Positions 1-10,613 of a stretch of DNA of 64,000 nucleotides are shown here, piece by piece (the stretch's first letter is position 1; each line of letters begins with the position of its first letter). Source of the stretch: CAMREV01 sp051650525 (GTDB lineage: Bacteria > Bacillota_I > Bacilli_A > Mycoplasmatales > Mycoplasmoidaceae); NCBI GenBank assembly GCA_051650525.1, contig JBOFJE010000008.1, positions 1 through 64,000 of the forward strand, read 5' to 3'. The notes beneath the pieces were generated by a model that was not told where the DNA came from, made no database searches, and saw only the letters and a list, made by a program, of their open reading frames with translations. The translations under genes were made by a program, and so were the position numbers.

Positions 1-27
1 AATGAACTATTAATTACAAATGTTTAG
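1..27 (+). CDS. C-terminal end of an upstream gene (partial)
   Basis: Frame 1 reads eight codons (NELLITNV) and then TAG, ending twelve bases before the next start codon. The tight spacing to the restriction-enzyme-like gene at 39 would suit a cognate methyltransferase in the same operon, but too little is visible to identify it. The partner idea is inference only. Confidence 0.4.
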   Translation, partial: NELLITNV

Positions 28-38
28 AAGGAACTAAT

Positions 39-584
39 ATGATTAAATACGGAATTGGAGGCAATCACACTAAAACAGGAATCAAATATCAATCACATAA
101 AAGTTTGATTAATGTATTTAAAGAAATTCCAAATTATAAGGTTGAAGAACAAAAAGATAATAATGGAGAATATGATATTTTATACAATAATAAATTAGTT
201 GCTAAAATTTTTAATTCTCATTCTATTTATAAATTTTTATTAAAGAAACACAAAATAGATTGAAAAAACCATATTTCAGCAAAATTGATTCCAGATGACT
301 CAATTTTTGTTTATAAAAATAATAATTTTTATATTATTGAGATTAAATGACAAGAAGTATCTGGATCAACAGATGAAAAATTACAAACTTGTGATTTTAA
401 AAGAAAGCAATGAACTAAACTATTATCAAATTTAAATATCAATAAAGTAGAGTATTTTTACATCTTAAATGATTGGTTTAGAGATTCAAAATACAAGGAT
501 GTTTTAGATTATATTATTTCAGTCAATTGTAAATATTTTTTTGAATATATTCCATTAAATGAATTTGGATTACTAACTGAATAA
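39..584 (+). CDS. PD-(D/E)xK-type restriction endonuclease-like protein
   Basis: This encodes 181 residues, with UGA read as Trp at several positions (first at residue 75). An AAGGAA ribosome site lies 6 bases before the ATG. The N-terminus has a Gly-rich GIGGNHTKTG stretch, seen in some type II restriction enzymes. Residues 86-103 form an Asp-Asp...EIKW arrangement (D86/D87, E101, K103), which fits the PD-(D/E)xK metal-binding core on two beta strands. The gene before it ends 12 bases upstream and could be the methylase, but lies outside the window. Assignment rests on motif and context; the specificity is not recognisable. Another PD-(D/E)xK nuclease, not a restriction enzyme, remains possible. 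Confidence 0.6.
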
Positions 585-769
585 CAATAATATCAGATTT
601 TGACCAATGAATATTTTAATTATTGCAATGTTATTAATAAAAATTTATTATCATATTATTTTTGGATACCCATATAATTTACAACTATATTTACTATAAA
701 GATTAACTTTAATATTAATAATTTTATTAAATTAATAATAAATTACTTATTTTAATCTTATAGGGTAAT

Positions 770-1978
770 TTATTGGATAATTGGAAATGTTTTAAAATTT
801 TGATAGTATATTTCATTATAATGTTTTCAATAATTTTTTTCAAACTGATTATTTATATCATTGATACAAGTATTTAGAATTGCTAATATGGTTCCTCATA
901 AATCAAATGAACAATATAACTGAATATTATTATTATTATAAAGAATGTTTTTATATAATGAATGCATATAATTGTAATTTCATTTATTATTATCTTTAAC
1001 TTCCTTTTCTAGTCAATGAGAGTCTAATTTTTTAGGTTCAATTAATAGAAAAAAATTTATATTTTTAACAAAAAGACCGGTTACTACTGATACAAAATTA
1101 TCAATAAATTCAATTAATACATTATTTTTAGAATTTGGAAAATCAATATTTATGTTCAAATTTATATTAATTGTATTCAAATATGTTTTTATATTGTTCT
1201 TAATAATATTAGCTTCTTTTTCCAACCATTCTATACTATCATGGTGTATAAAGATTTCATAGTTCTTATTATTTTTTCGGATTTTATATTTTTCAATAAT
1301 ATGTCTAATAATTTGACAAAAAGCATTAATATGAACATTCGTTTTTTCATTTTCTCTGTTGTTTTTAAAATTATTTTTTTCCATAAAACTTCTAAAAACT
1401 TTAATAGAATTTATTATTTTAAGATTTGAATTTTCCAAATTATTTTTTTCGTATAAAAATTTATATTCTTTTCAAAATAGCAAAAAACTATCAATACTTA
1501 TTTCATTTGTATCAAAAAAATTAATGATTTGTAACTCTCAATTACTTTTTTTGTCCTTTACTAGTTCAGTTGATAATATGCTAATAATTTCATGATAATA
1601 ATCTTTTTTTACACATACTTCTTCTCCAAACATATAAAAGAAAAAATCTCTTGCTAAATTGAATAATTTATCAGCAAAGACATAAAATAAACTATTTCTA
1701 TAATTTGAAAATAAACACATTTTCTTAAGAAGAATAGAATTATTATTTTTCGATAATAGTTCATTCCCTTTTATACCTGCATCATTTTCAAACCCATTGA
1801 TTTTTAAAAAATGATTTTTCTCATCTTCTGTCAAAATTAGAAATCCAATCCCAAAAAATCTATGTTTATCTTTTTCAGTTTCATTACCATAGTTTAATTG
1901 ATTTGGGTATTTTTTTGATTCTTTTAATATTCCTGTTTGATTTGATTCATCAACATAAATATGTATTTTCTTCTTCAT
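770..1978 (-). CDS. DUF3800-like protein (putative RNase H-fold)
   Basis: This is 402 residues when UGA is read as Trp (for example at 1538-1540 and 1013-1015); standard-code reading breaks it into pieces. The start KKKIHIYVDESNQTG places an Asp-Glu pair (D10, E11) on the first predicted strand, the hallmark of DUF3800 proteins, which are thought to have an RNase H-like fold. A later stretch with IFIHHDSIEW and a following helix fits the second half of that fold. No clear Shine-Dalgarno is visible. It is convergent with the restriction-like gene and lies among accessory genes, which is where DUF3800 proteins are often found, near mobile or defence genes. Function is unknown. Confidence 0.55.
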
Positions 1979-2253
1979 AATTTTAATTTTATAATATTTT
2001 AAAATTCTAAGTATACAAAAATATATAAAAAATAATAATCATTTAATAAAATATAAAATTAGTATTAAATATTTTTTAAATAAATATTCAATAAAGAATT
2101 TGGCATTTCATTTCTTGAAACTGTTAATTTAAATGAAATAAATAATATTTTGAATTTGAGAAATAATTTTTATAAAAGAAGATTTAATAAAGCCCTTTAA
2201 TATGCTATTAAGCACTCATTTGTATCCCTTATAAATTAATATTACTAAAATAT
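1979..2253. other. intergenic gap without a recognisable gene
   Basis: This very AT-rich stretch lies between the DUF3800-like gene and the terminator of the next minus-strand gene. It presumably holds the promoter of the DUF3800-like gene. I see no ORF, RNA gene or repeat in it. Confidence 0.5.
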
Positions 2254-2286
2254 AAAAAAAATTAACATTCAATGTTAATTTTTTTT
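2254..2286. terminator. bidirectional intrinsic terminator
   Basis: An A-run, the stem ATTAACA, a 5-base loop TTCAA, the stem TGTTAAT and a T-run lie across the stop codon of the minus-strand gene. The flanking A and T runs extend the stem and give a U-tract in either direction. Confidence 0.7.
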
Positions 2287-3468
2287 ATCATCAATAATAT
2301 CATTAATCTTCTCTTCTAATAATTTGGCCAATTGATTTTTTTGAATTTTGAATCTTGGAACCCGAATTCTTCTTTCACGATTTAAAATAAATTCAAGATC
2401 AAAACCTCTTTTTTGATATTCATTTTCAATTTCAGATAAGATTTTTTCAGTTTTCAAGTTGTTTACAATATCTTCATTAAGCTTCATTTGTTCCAATGAA
2501 GGTAATTTTTGAGTTTTTTCAATAAAATCTTCAAGGGAAATAAAATCATCTTCTGATTTCTTGATTTCCAATTTAACTTGATCTTGGGTCATTTGATTAA
2601 TTTCAGCAAGTTTGACTGAAATATCTGGTCCAAAATTTCTTGTAAATTCAGATTGACTCTTAACTGCTGCATTTAATTTTTCTTCAATCTTATTTGCATT
2701 TATTCTAATCAATTGAACTTCATAATCTTTATTAAGAGTTTCTTTTTCATATTTTTCAAGGTAAATCTTTTGGTTTAACCTTCGTTCTTCTTCTGACAAG
2801 TATTTCAATAAATTATCATTAACTTGTTTAATGTCACCACTATTTCTTGTTTCAGCATTTTTTGTTAATTTATGAATATAGTCAATAATTCCAAGACCAT
2901 ATTCATCAACTAAATTTTCCTTAACAAATTCCATTCTCGCATTAATATGCTCATGAAAATTATCAGCACTAATATCATAAGTTAATCATGCATCAGCATT
3001 TTTAATAATAGCGCAAATTTCATTTGCAAATTTTTGACAATTATCATTTGCTAGACCATATTGAATTCATATGATTTCATTAATTGAAAAATCAATAAAA
3101 GGATTAACTACTTCAAGTTCTTCATTATAATAGTAAGTTATATTATTAAAATATCAGCTTCTTATGTATCTAACAACATTTTCGGGATTAACATTTCATG
3201 TAATATCTCATAAAGTATCAACTTTTTCAATATCTTTGTAAAGTTCTTTTTTAAATTCTGAAACTAAAAGTGATAAATCTTTTTTTGAATTTGACCTTTT
3301 TGCAGTACTTTTAATATTTTTACAAAAATCTTCAGTAAGTTCTTCTGTTCTTCAAAAACGAAGACCAAATTCTAAATCTTCGTACAAGCTTCTAATTCTT
3401 TTCGGATTTCAATCTAAATATTTAATGGTTTCATTTAGTAATTTATATTGGCCCATTTTCTTTTTCAT
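2275..3468 (-). CDS. hypothetical coiled-coil protein
   Basis: This is 397 residues with UGA as Trp and an AAAGGG ribosome site just before the ATG at 3468. The first 220 residues are mixed and Trp-rich (WNPKRIRSLYEDLEF near the start). Residues from about 220 on are charged, helical and coiled-coil-like, and the C-terminus is basic then acidic. There is no signal peptide or membrane helix, so it is probably cytosolic. I do not recognise the family. It sits between the DUF3800-like gene and the repeat-protein locus, with its own terminator overlapping the stop. An accessory role is likely from position only. Confidence 0.6.
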
Positions 3469-3640
3469 AACTAAACCCTTTAAAAAAATTATATTAAAAT
3501 AAAGATATTATTTTTTAAATTAAAGAAATAAAAATAAGTACCTTAAATATATTTTAAAAGATAAAATTAATAAAGTCAATTTATCTATGTTTTATAAAAA
3601 ATAAATTATAAAATAATTTATATTAAAATATTTTTATAAT

Positions 3641-3668
3641 ATTATTCTTATATATATAATGAAGAAAT
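3641..3668 (+). promoter_or_regulatory. conserved TATATATA upstream element (copy 1)
   Basis: The sequence ATTCTTATATATATAATGAAG lies about 60 bases before the first repeat-protein gene. It is a weaker version of the element in front of the three downstream paralogs: an imperfect inverted repeat around alternating TA, followed by an AATTAG-like block. It could be the promoter (TATAAT is embedded) or an operator. Confidence 0.4.
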
Positions 3669-3726
3669 TAGTATATCTATATTATTTGGTTATATTATGA
3701 AATTATAGTGAATGGATTAATACAAT

Positions 3727-6700
3727 ATGAAAAAATATAAATATATAAAATGATTTTTTTTGGTTTCTACTTCTTTTGGTTCTTTAACTTCTTTTGCAAT
3801 TTATAATGCTCTAAAGAAGGAAAATAATAAATCAATCAAAATTGATTATAACAAAGTTAATTCAATGCTTAATGATAAGGGTTTTAAAGAAAATTTTTTA
3901 AATTCTAACTATTTAGGAGAGAATAATAAAGATTTTGACAAATCTGTCAGCAACAACATTAATTTATTCAAAAAAGAAAAATACAACTTAGGTAATTTAG
4001 TTGATAAATCAAAAATATTACAATTAAAAATAAAATATGTAAACAAAATGGATCATCATGTTCAGAATAATAATGGTGAACTGACAATAGGACAAAGAGA
4101 TTATTTAAATGGTAATAATAGTATAGTTGGTAAGTTATTAAAAAAAACAACATTATATTCTTCTTCCAGTCAATCATGAGATGATTGAACTGATAAAACT
4201 AAAATTGACTGAATTGCATTGTCTCGTACACTAGAAATTGCGGCAGGATTACTTATTGCTGTTGCAGTTATCGCAGCAGCAGCAGCAGCAGTATTATATG
4301 CTCTATCATTTATTACTTTTGGTGGAACCCTTGGAGATGCAATTATGTGTTCTCAAGTTTGTATTAAAACTGCTACAGCAACAGCAGTGGTTGCAGGAGC
4401 ACTTGTTGTTATTCATGCTTCAATTAATCAATCAGATGATAGATATACACAAATGAGAAAAATTAGCAAAATTTTCACTGCTGTAGTTGTTACATTAGGA
4501 GTATTTATCGGAGGTTTAAATGCTTCTTATTTATTGGATGCTGTTGCTTGCCCAGCAGTTTTAATAACAATTGCAGGTTTAGGTGCTGTTTTAGCAGCTA
4601 TAGTGGTTATGACTCATGATCAAGATGAATCAAATAATTATTTTTTAATGAAAGGTGTACATTTTAATAAAAATGATATTAAAAATTATAGTCTTGTTAT
4701 TGATGAAAATAAAGACATGACATTAAATATTAATGGTTTTGAAAAGCATGCCTTTAAGGAAGATAATTATTCTACTGGTTTTGATGATTATAAATCATTG
4801 AAAAGTATTTCCCCAAATAAAAGCTTAGGAGAAAATCTTAATTTTCATGGACAAACATTTGATATAACGAAAATTAACTCATATGATGTTCAAGTGATTG
4901 ATAATAAAAATACAACATTGACAATTAATGATGGTCAAAACCACCAATTCAAACAAAGCCTTGCTGATTCAAACAAAGACTATGATTATTTAAGTTCAAT
5001 TATGCCAAAACAAGGGCAAGGAGAAAATTTCAATTTTCATGGTCAATCATTTGATTTAAAAAAAGTTAATTCATATGATGTTCAAGTGATTGATAATAAA
5101 AATACAACACTAACAATTAATGATGGTCAAAAACACCAATTCAAACAAAAGCTTGATGATTCAAATAAAGACTATGATTATTTAAGTTCAATTATGCAAA
5201 AACAAGGACAAGGAGAAAATTTTAATCTTCATGGTCAATCATTTGATTTAAGAAAAGTTAATTCATTTGATATTCAAGTGAATAATAATAAAAATACAAC
5301 ACTAACTATCAATGATGGTCAAAAACACCAATTCAAACAAAGCCTTGCTGATTCAAATAAAGACTATGATTATTTAAGTTCAATTATGCCAAAACAAGGA
5401 CAAGGAGAAAATTTCAATTTTCATGGTCAATCATTTGATATAACAAAAGTTAATTCATATGATGTTCAAGTGATTGATAATAAAAATACAACACTGACAA
5501 TCAATGATGGTCAAAAACACCAATTCAAACAAAGCCTTGCTGATGCAAATAAAGATTATGCTTATCTACTATCAATTATGCCAACTAAAGGGCAAGGAGA
5601 AAATTTTAAATTCCATGGTCAATTGTTTGATATAACAAAAATTAACTCATATGATGTTCAAGTGATTGATAATAAAAATACAACATTGACAATTAATGAT
5701 GGTCAAAAACACCAATTCAAACAAAGCCTTGCTGATTCAAATAAAGATTATGCTTATCTACTATCAATTATGCCAACTAAAGGGCAAGGAGAAAATTTTA
5801 AATTTCAAGATCAATTGTTTGATATAACAAAAATCAACTCATTTGATGTTCAAGTGATTGATAATAAAAATACAACACTAACAATTAATGATGGTCAAAA
5901 ACACCAATTCAAACAAAATCTTGACGATTCAAATAAAAATTATGCTTATTTACAATCAATTATGCCAACCAAAGGGCAAGGAGAAAATTTTAAATTCCAT
6001 GGTCAATTGTTTGATATAACAAAAATTAACTCATATGATGTTCAAGTGATTGATAATAAAAATACAACACTAACTATCAATGATGGTCAAAAACATCAAT
6101 TCAAACAAAGCCTTGCTGATTCAAATAAAAACTATGCTTATTTACAATCAATCATGTCAACCAAAGGACAAGGAGAAAATTTCAATTTCCACAATCAATC
6201 TTTTGATACAACAAAAATCAGCTCATATGATGTTCAAGTGATTGATAATAAAAATACAACACTAACAATTAATGATGGTCAAAAACATCAATTCAAACAA
6301 AATCTTGCTGATTCAAATAAAGATTATGCTTATCTACTATCAATTATGCCAACTAAAGGGCAAGGAGAAAATTTTAATTTCCACAATCAATCTTTTGATA
6401 TAACAAAAATTAACTCATATGATGTTCAAGTGATTGATAATAAAAATACAACACTAACTATCAATGATGGTCAAAAACATCAATTCAAACAGAACCTTGC
6501 TGACTCAAATAAAGACTATGATTATTTAAGCTCAATCATGCCAACCAAAGGGAAAGGAGAAAGTTTTGATTTTCATAATGATGCATATAATTTAAGAAAA
6601 ATTAATTATTTTAAAGTCAAAGTAATTGATCCTGATTATGCTATTTTAACTATTAATGATGGTCAAAACCACATCTATAAAGAAAAATTATCACAATCTA

Positions 6701-6960
6701 AATATGATTATATTTATTTATCATCAATTACAACAAATGATGGGCAAGGAATTAATTATCTTGATTGAAATTTAATTCAATCTATATCTGTTTTATTATC
6801 AATAGTATTATTAATTGGTTTATTAGTCATTGGATTAGAAACAACAAGAAGGAGATCATTAAATAATAAAAATCACAATATTAATGTTAAAAAACCAAGT
6901 TTTGAATATAGAAATTCTAATTTCCAATTCAAAAAAACCAACCTTGAATCAAAGCATTAA
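3727..6960 (+). CDS. giant surface repeat protein A (10 x 64-residue repeats)
   Basis: This is 1077 residues with UGA as Trp. Layout: basic start and hydrophobic signal anchor (about 8-30, no lipobox Cys); extracytoplasmic-type segment to about 165 ending in a Trp-rich WDDW motif; an Ala/Val-rich module with four predicted membrane helices (about 170-195, 215-233, 249-270, 276-295) carrying TFGGT, CSQVC, DDRY and ACP motifs. A degenerate repeat (about 309-366) and ten 64-residue repeats (367-1006) follow, the tenth divergent. The end is a membrane helix (about 1020-1038), an ETTRRRS stop-transfer and a short tail with FEYRNSNFQF. The start was chosen because paralogs share the same MKK-YIKW opening. 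It is first of four tandem paralogs. The family is unknown to me; exposure on the cell surface is inferred from topology. Confidence 0.85.
4825..6744 (+). repeat. ten tandem 192-bp repeats in gene A
   Basis: Ten in-frame units of exactly 192 bp (64 residues). Each reads roughly: QGENFxFHGQ, FDxxKxNSYDVQVID, NKNTTLTINDGQKHQF, then a helical LADSNKDYDYLSSIM. Units 1-9 are nearly identical over the central half at DNA level. Unit 10 (YNLRKINYFKVKVIDP...HIYKEKLSQS) is a divergent cap that is conserved across all paralogs. Confidence 0.95.
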
Positions 6961-6989
6961 TTTGGTCTCAAATAAACTAAATCTAAAAT

Positions 6990-7038
6990 AAAAATAGAAT
7001 TTATAATTAAAATAAAAATTATTTTTCTATTTTTTTTA
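6990..7038 (+). terminator. likely terminator of gene A
   Basis: AAAAATAGA (6990-6998) pairs with TCTATTTTT (7026-7034) around an AT-rich loop that can pair further, followed by a T-run. It is weaker than the hairpins after the three other paralogs. Confidence 0.45.
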
Positions 7039-7250
7039 TACCACAATCAGTTATGAATAATGTTAATAGAGATAGTCAATATAAAGAACAATTCTTAGAA
7101 AATGAAAAGAAGAGACAAGCAATAATCTAATATTATAATTTTATATCTATTAATAAAAAAGTAGTTAGTAAAATTGTATAATAATGCCCTCATCATGAAT
7201 GACAAATATCTAGTATTAATATTGATTTAGATGACTTCATTATTAATTGA

Positions 7251-7271
7251 ATTCCTATATATATAAGGAAT
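7251..7271 (+). promoter_or_regulatory. conserved inverted-repeat element (copy 2)
   Basis: ATTCCT - nine bases of alternating AT - AGGAAT forms a clean inverted repeat. It starts 94 bases before the ATG of gene B and is followed by ATTAGAAAATTATT. The same arrangement at nearly the same distance precedes genes C and D, so it is a promoter/operator candidate for coordinated control. Confidence 0.5.
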
Positions 7272-7344
7272 ATTAGAAAATTATTATTAAATTCTTAGAT
7301 ATTATTAATGTATATCATTTCAATAATGATGATAGGAAAATATT

Positions 7345-10236
7345 ATGAAAAAAATTAGATATATAAAATGATTATTATTAGCTTCTACTACTTCAGGGTT
7401 GTTAACTTTTTTTACAATTTATAATTCTTTGCAGAAAGCAAATAATAAAGCAATTAAAATTGATTATAGTAATGCAGATATTAATAATGGATATTCAATT
7501 AAAGGCAATCTTAAAAGTGGAATTGGTAAATCTATAGCATTACCAAAAATTATTCAAAATGATCCTCATAATGATTATTTTAAATTCCATGGACAAACAT
7601 TTGACACAGATGAAGTTACTTCTTATTATGTTCAAGTTGTTGATAGTAAGAATACAACATGTGTAATCTATAGTGGGTGAATGCATCAATTTAATGAAAA
7701 TATTGCTGATGCAAATAAAGATTATGATTATTTACAATCTATTATGCCAAATATAGGAAAAGGATTGATTTTCAATTTTCATGGTCAATCATTTGATATA
7801 ACAAAAATTAATTCATTTGATGTTCAAGTTATTGACAATAAAAATACAACATTAACAATTAATGATGGTCAAAAACATCAATTCAAGCAAGATCTTAATG
7901 TCTCAAATAGTGATTATGATTTTTTAGAATCAATTATGTTGGGAAGAGGACAAGGTGTAAATTTTAATTTCCATGGTCAATCATTCAATATAAAATCTAT
8001 TTATTCTTATGATTTAAGCATTGTTGATAACAAAAATACAATATTAACAATTGATGATGGTCAAAAGCATCAATTTAAACAAAGCCTTGATGATTCAAAT
8101 AAAGATTATGCTTTTCTACAATCAATTGTGCCATCCAAAGGACAGGGAAAAAATTTTAATTTCCACGGTCAATCATTTGATACAACAATAATTAACTCAT
8201 ATGATGTCCAAGTTATTGATAACAAAAATACAATATTAACAATTGATGATGGTCAAAAGCATCAATTTAAACAAAGTCTTGATGATTCAAATAAAGACTA
8301 TGCTTTTCTACAATCAATCATGTTAACTAAAGGACAAGGGGAGAACTTTATAATTCACAATGAATCATTTGATTTAGTAAAAGTTGTATCATATGATGTT
8401 CAAGTAATTGATAATAAAAATACAACATTAACAATTAATGATGGTCAAAAACACCAATTCAATCAAAATCTTGATGATTCAAATAAAGATTTTGCTTTTC
8501 TGCAATCAATCATGCCAACTAAAGGGCAAGGAGAGAATTTTAATTTCCATGGTCAATCATTTGATTTAAGAAAAGTTAATTCATTTGATGTTCAAGTAAT
8601 TGATAACAAAAATACAATATTAACAATTGATGATGGTCAAAAGCACCAATTTAAACAAAGCCTTAACGATTCAAATAAAGACTATGATTATTTAAGCTCA
8701 ATCACGCTAACTAAAGGGCAAGGGGAAAACTTTAAATTTCATGATAAATTATTTGATATAACAAAAATTGTTTCATATGATGTTCAATTTAATGATAATA
8801 AAAAAACAACATTAACAATCAATGATGGTCAAAAACACCAATTCAATCAAAATCTTGATGATTCAAATAAAGATTATGCTTTTCTACAATCAATCATGCC
8901 ATCCAAAGGACAAGGGGAAAACTTTAAATTTCATGGTCAATCATTTGATTTAGCAAAAGTTGTTTCATATGATGTCCAAGTAATTGATAACAAAAATACA
9001 ATATTAACAATTGATGATGGTCAAAAACACCAATTTAAACAAAGCCTTGATGATTCATATAAAGACTATGATTATTTAAGCTCAATCATGCCAACTAAAG
9101 AGCAAGGGGAAAACTTTAAATTTCATGATCAATCATTTGATATAACAAAAATTGTTTCATATAATGTTCAAGTAATTGATGTTAATAATGCAATTTTAAC
9201 AATCAATGATGGTCAAAAACACCAATTTACTGAAAACCTTGCTGATGCAAATAAAGATTATGCTTTTCTGCAATCAATCATGCCAACTAAAGGGCAAGGG
9301 AAAAACTTTATAATTCATAATGTATCATTTGATTTAGCAAAAGTTAATTCATTTGATGTTCAAGTAATTGATAACAAAAATACAATATTAACAATTGATG
9401 ATGGTCAAAAACACCAATTCAATCAAAATCTTGATGATTCAAATAAAGATTTTGCTTTTCTGCAATCAATCATGCCAACTAAAGGGCAAGGGGAAAACTT
9501 TAAATTTCATGATCAATCATTTGATATAACAAAAATTGCTTCATACAATGTTCAAGTAATTGATGTTAATAATGCAATTTTAACAATCAATGATGGTCAA
9601 AAGCACCAATTTACTGAAAACCTTGCTGATGCAAATAAAAATTATGCTTTTCTACAATCAATCATGCCAACTAAAGGACAAGGAGAAGGTTTCAAAATTC
9701 ATGGTGATACATATAATTTAGATAAAATTAATTATTTTGGGGTAAGAGTAATTGATCCTGGATTTGCTATTTTAACCATTAATGATGGTCAAGACCATAT
9801 TTATAAAGAAAAATTATCTCAATCCAAAAGCGATTATGCTTATCTATCATCAATTACAACAAATGATGGAAAAGGAATTAATTATTTTGATTGAAATCTG
9901 ATTGAATTACCTTCTATTTTATTATCAATAGTATTATTAATTGGTTTATTAGTCATTGGATTAGAAACAACAAGAAGAAGAAGATCATTAAATAATAAAA
10001 ATCACAATATTAATGTTAAAAAACCAAGTTTTGAATATAGAAATCCTAATTTACAATTGAAAAATACTAACTTTGGAGTTGACTCACTAAATTTAGAATC
10101 AAATAAACCAAAATTTGAATATAGAAATTTTAATTTTCAATTAAATAAAATGAATTCTTGATCAAATAAACCAAAGCTAAAATTTATAAAACCTGATCTT
10201 GAATATAGAAATCCTGATATAAATATGGAAAATTAA
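7345..10236 (+). CDS. giant surface repeat protein B (12 repeats, no four-helix module)
   Basis: This is 963 residues with UGA as Trp. It has the same signal anchor (MKKIRYIKWLLLAS...) and IKIDY start of the mature region as its paralogs. It then runs only about 40 residues before the repeats begin at residue 75, so the 300-residue N-terminal segment with the Ala-rich membrane module is absent. Twelve 64-residue repeats follow (75-842), the last being the conserved divergent cap, then a membrane helix and RRRR stop-transfer. The tail is longer and has three (F/L)EYRN-type motifs. Repeat units differ more from each other than in gene A (FIIHNESFD and DVNNAILT variants). Function is unknown; it is anchored at both ends by prediction. 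Confidence 0.85.
7567..9870 (+). repeat. twelve tandem 192-bp repeats in gene B
   Basis: Twelve in-frame 64-residue units. The first (DYFKFHGQTFDTDEV...) and last (IHGDTYNLDKINYF...) are divergent caps. Interior units alternate ITK, LRK and LAK variants, suggesting shuffling between units. Confidence 0.95.
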
Positions 10237-10268
10237 AATATTAATCATTAAAAATAGTCATTATAATT

Positions 10269-10296
10269 AAACTAAGAATTATTTTCTTAGTTTTTT
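10269..10296 (+). terminator. intrinsic terminator of gene B
   Basis: AAACTAAGAA (10269-10278) pairs with TTCTTAGTTT (10284-10293), followed by a T-run. The ACTAAGAA stem recurs after genes C and D. Confidence 0.8.
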
Positions 10297-10521
10297 AATG
10301 TCGTTTATATTAATAAAGTTTTATTTTTCCATAATTAGTTATAAATAATACAAAAATAAAATTAATTATGAATTAGATATTATAAATTTGTGCTTATTCA
10401 TCAAGCCATGATTAGCAAAATTTTAAAAAAATTATCTCATGTGCAATAGATAATTTCTATGTTATTAAATCAGAAGAGTTTAGCATTAATTTTAGTTAAG
10501 ACAAGTTATATTTTTATTTAT

Positions 10522-10540
10522 ATCCTATATATATAAGAAA
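10522..10540 (+). promoter_or_regulatory. conserved upstream element (copy 3)
   Basis: ATCCTATATATATAAGAAA, followed by AATTAGATAATTATT, lies 74 bases before the ATG of gene C. It matches copies 2 and 4 in sequence and spacing, though the right arm (AAGAAA) deviates by one base. Confidence 0.45.
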
Positions 10541-10613
10541 AATTAGATAATTATTAATTCTATTTCATTTAGTATTAAAGTATGAATTTAATAAATTCAA
10601 ATAAAGGAATATT

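Larger units (their letters stand above)
6961..7344. other. intergenic region A-B
   Basis: This holds the terminator of gene A (about 6990-7038), a 25-codon open stretch (7053-7130) with no supporting signals, and the conserved upstream element of gene B at 7251-7271. Nothing else is recognisable. Confidence 0.6.
10237..10613. other. intergenic region B-C
   Basis: This contains the gene B terminator (10269-10296) and the upstream element of gene C (10522-10540). The remaining AT-rich sequence shows no ORF or RNA gene that I can support. Confidence 0.6.

Noticed and set aside
3968..4177. Minus-strand hydrophobic ORF opposite gene A
   Set aside because: Antisense shadow of Asn/Lys-rich coding sequence.
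4238..4456. Gln-rich frame inside gene A
   Set aside because: Shadow of the Ala-rich GCA codons in another frame.
7053..7130. 25-codon open frame between genes A and B
   Set aside because: No ribosome site, no similarity to neighbours and no conservation in the other intergenic regions; likely chance.
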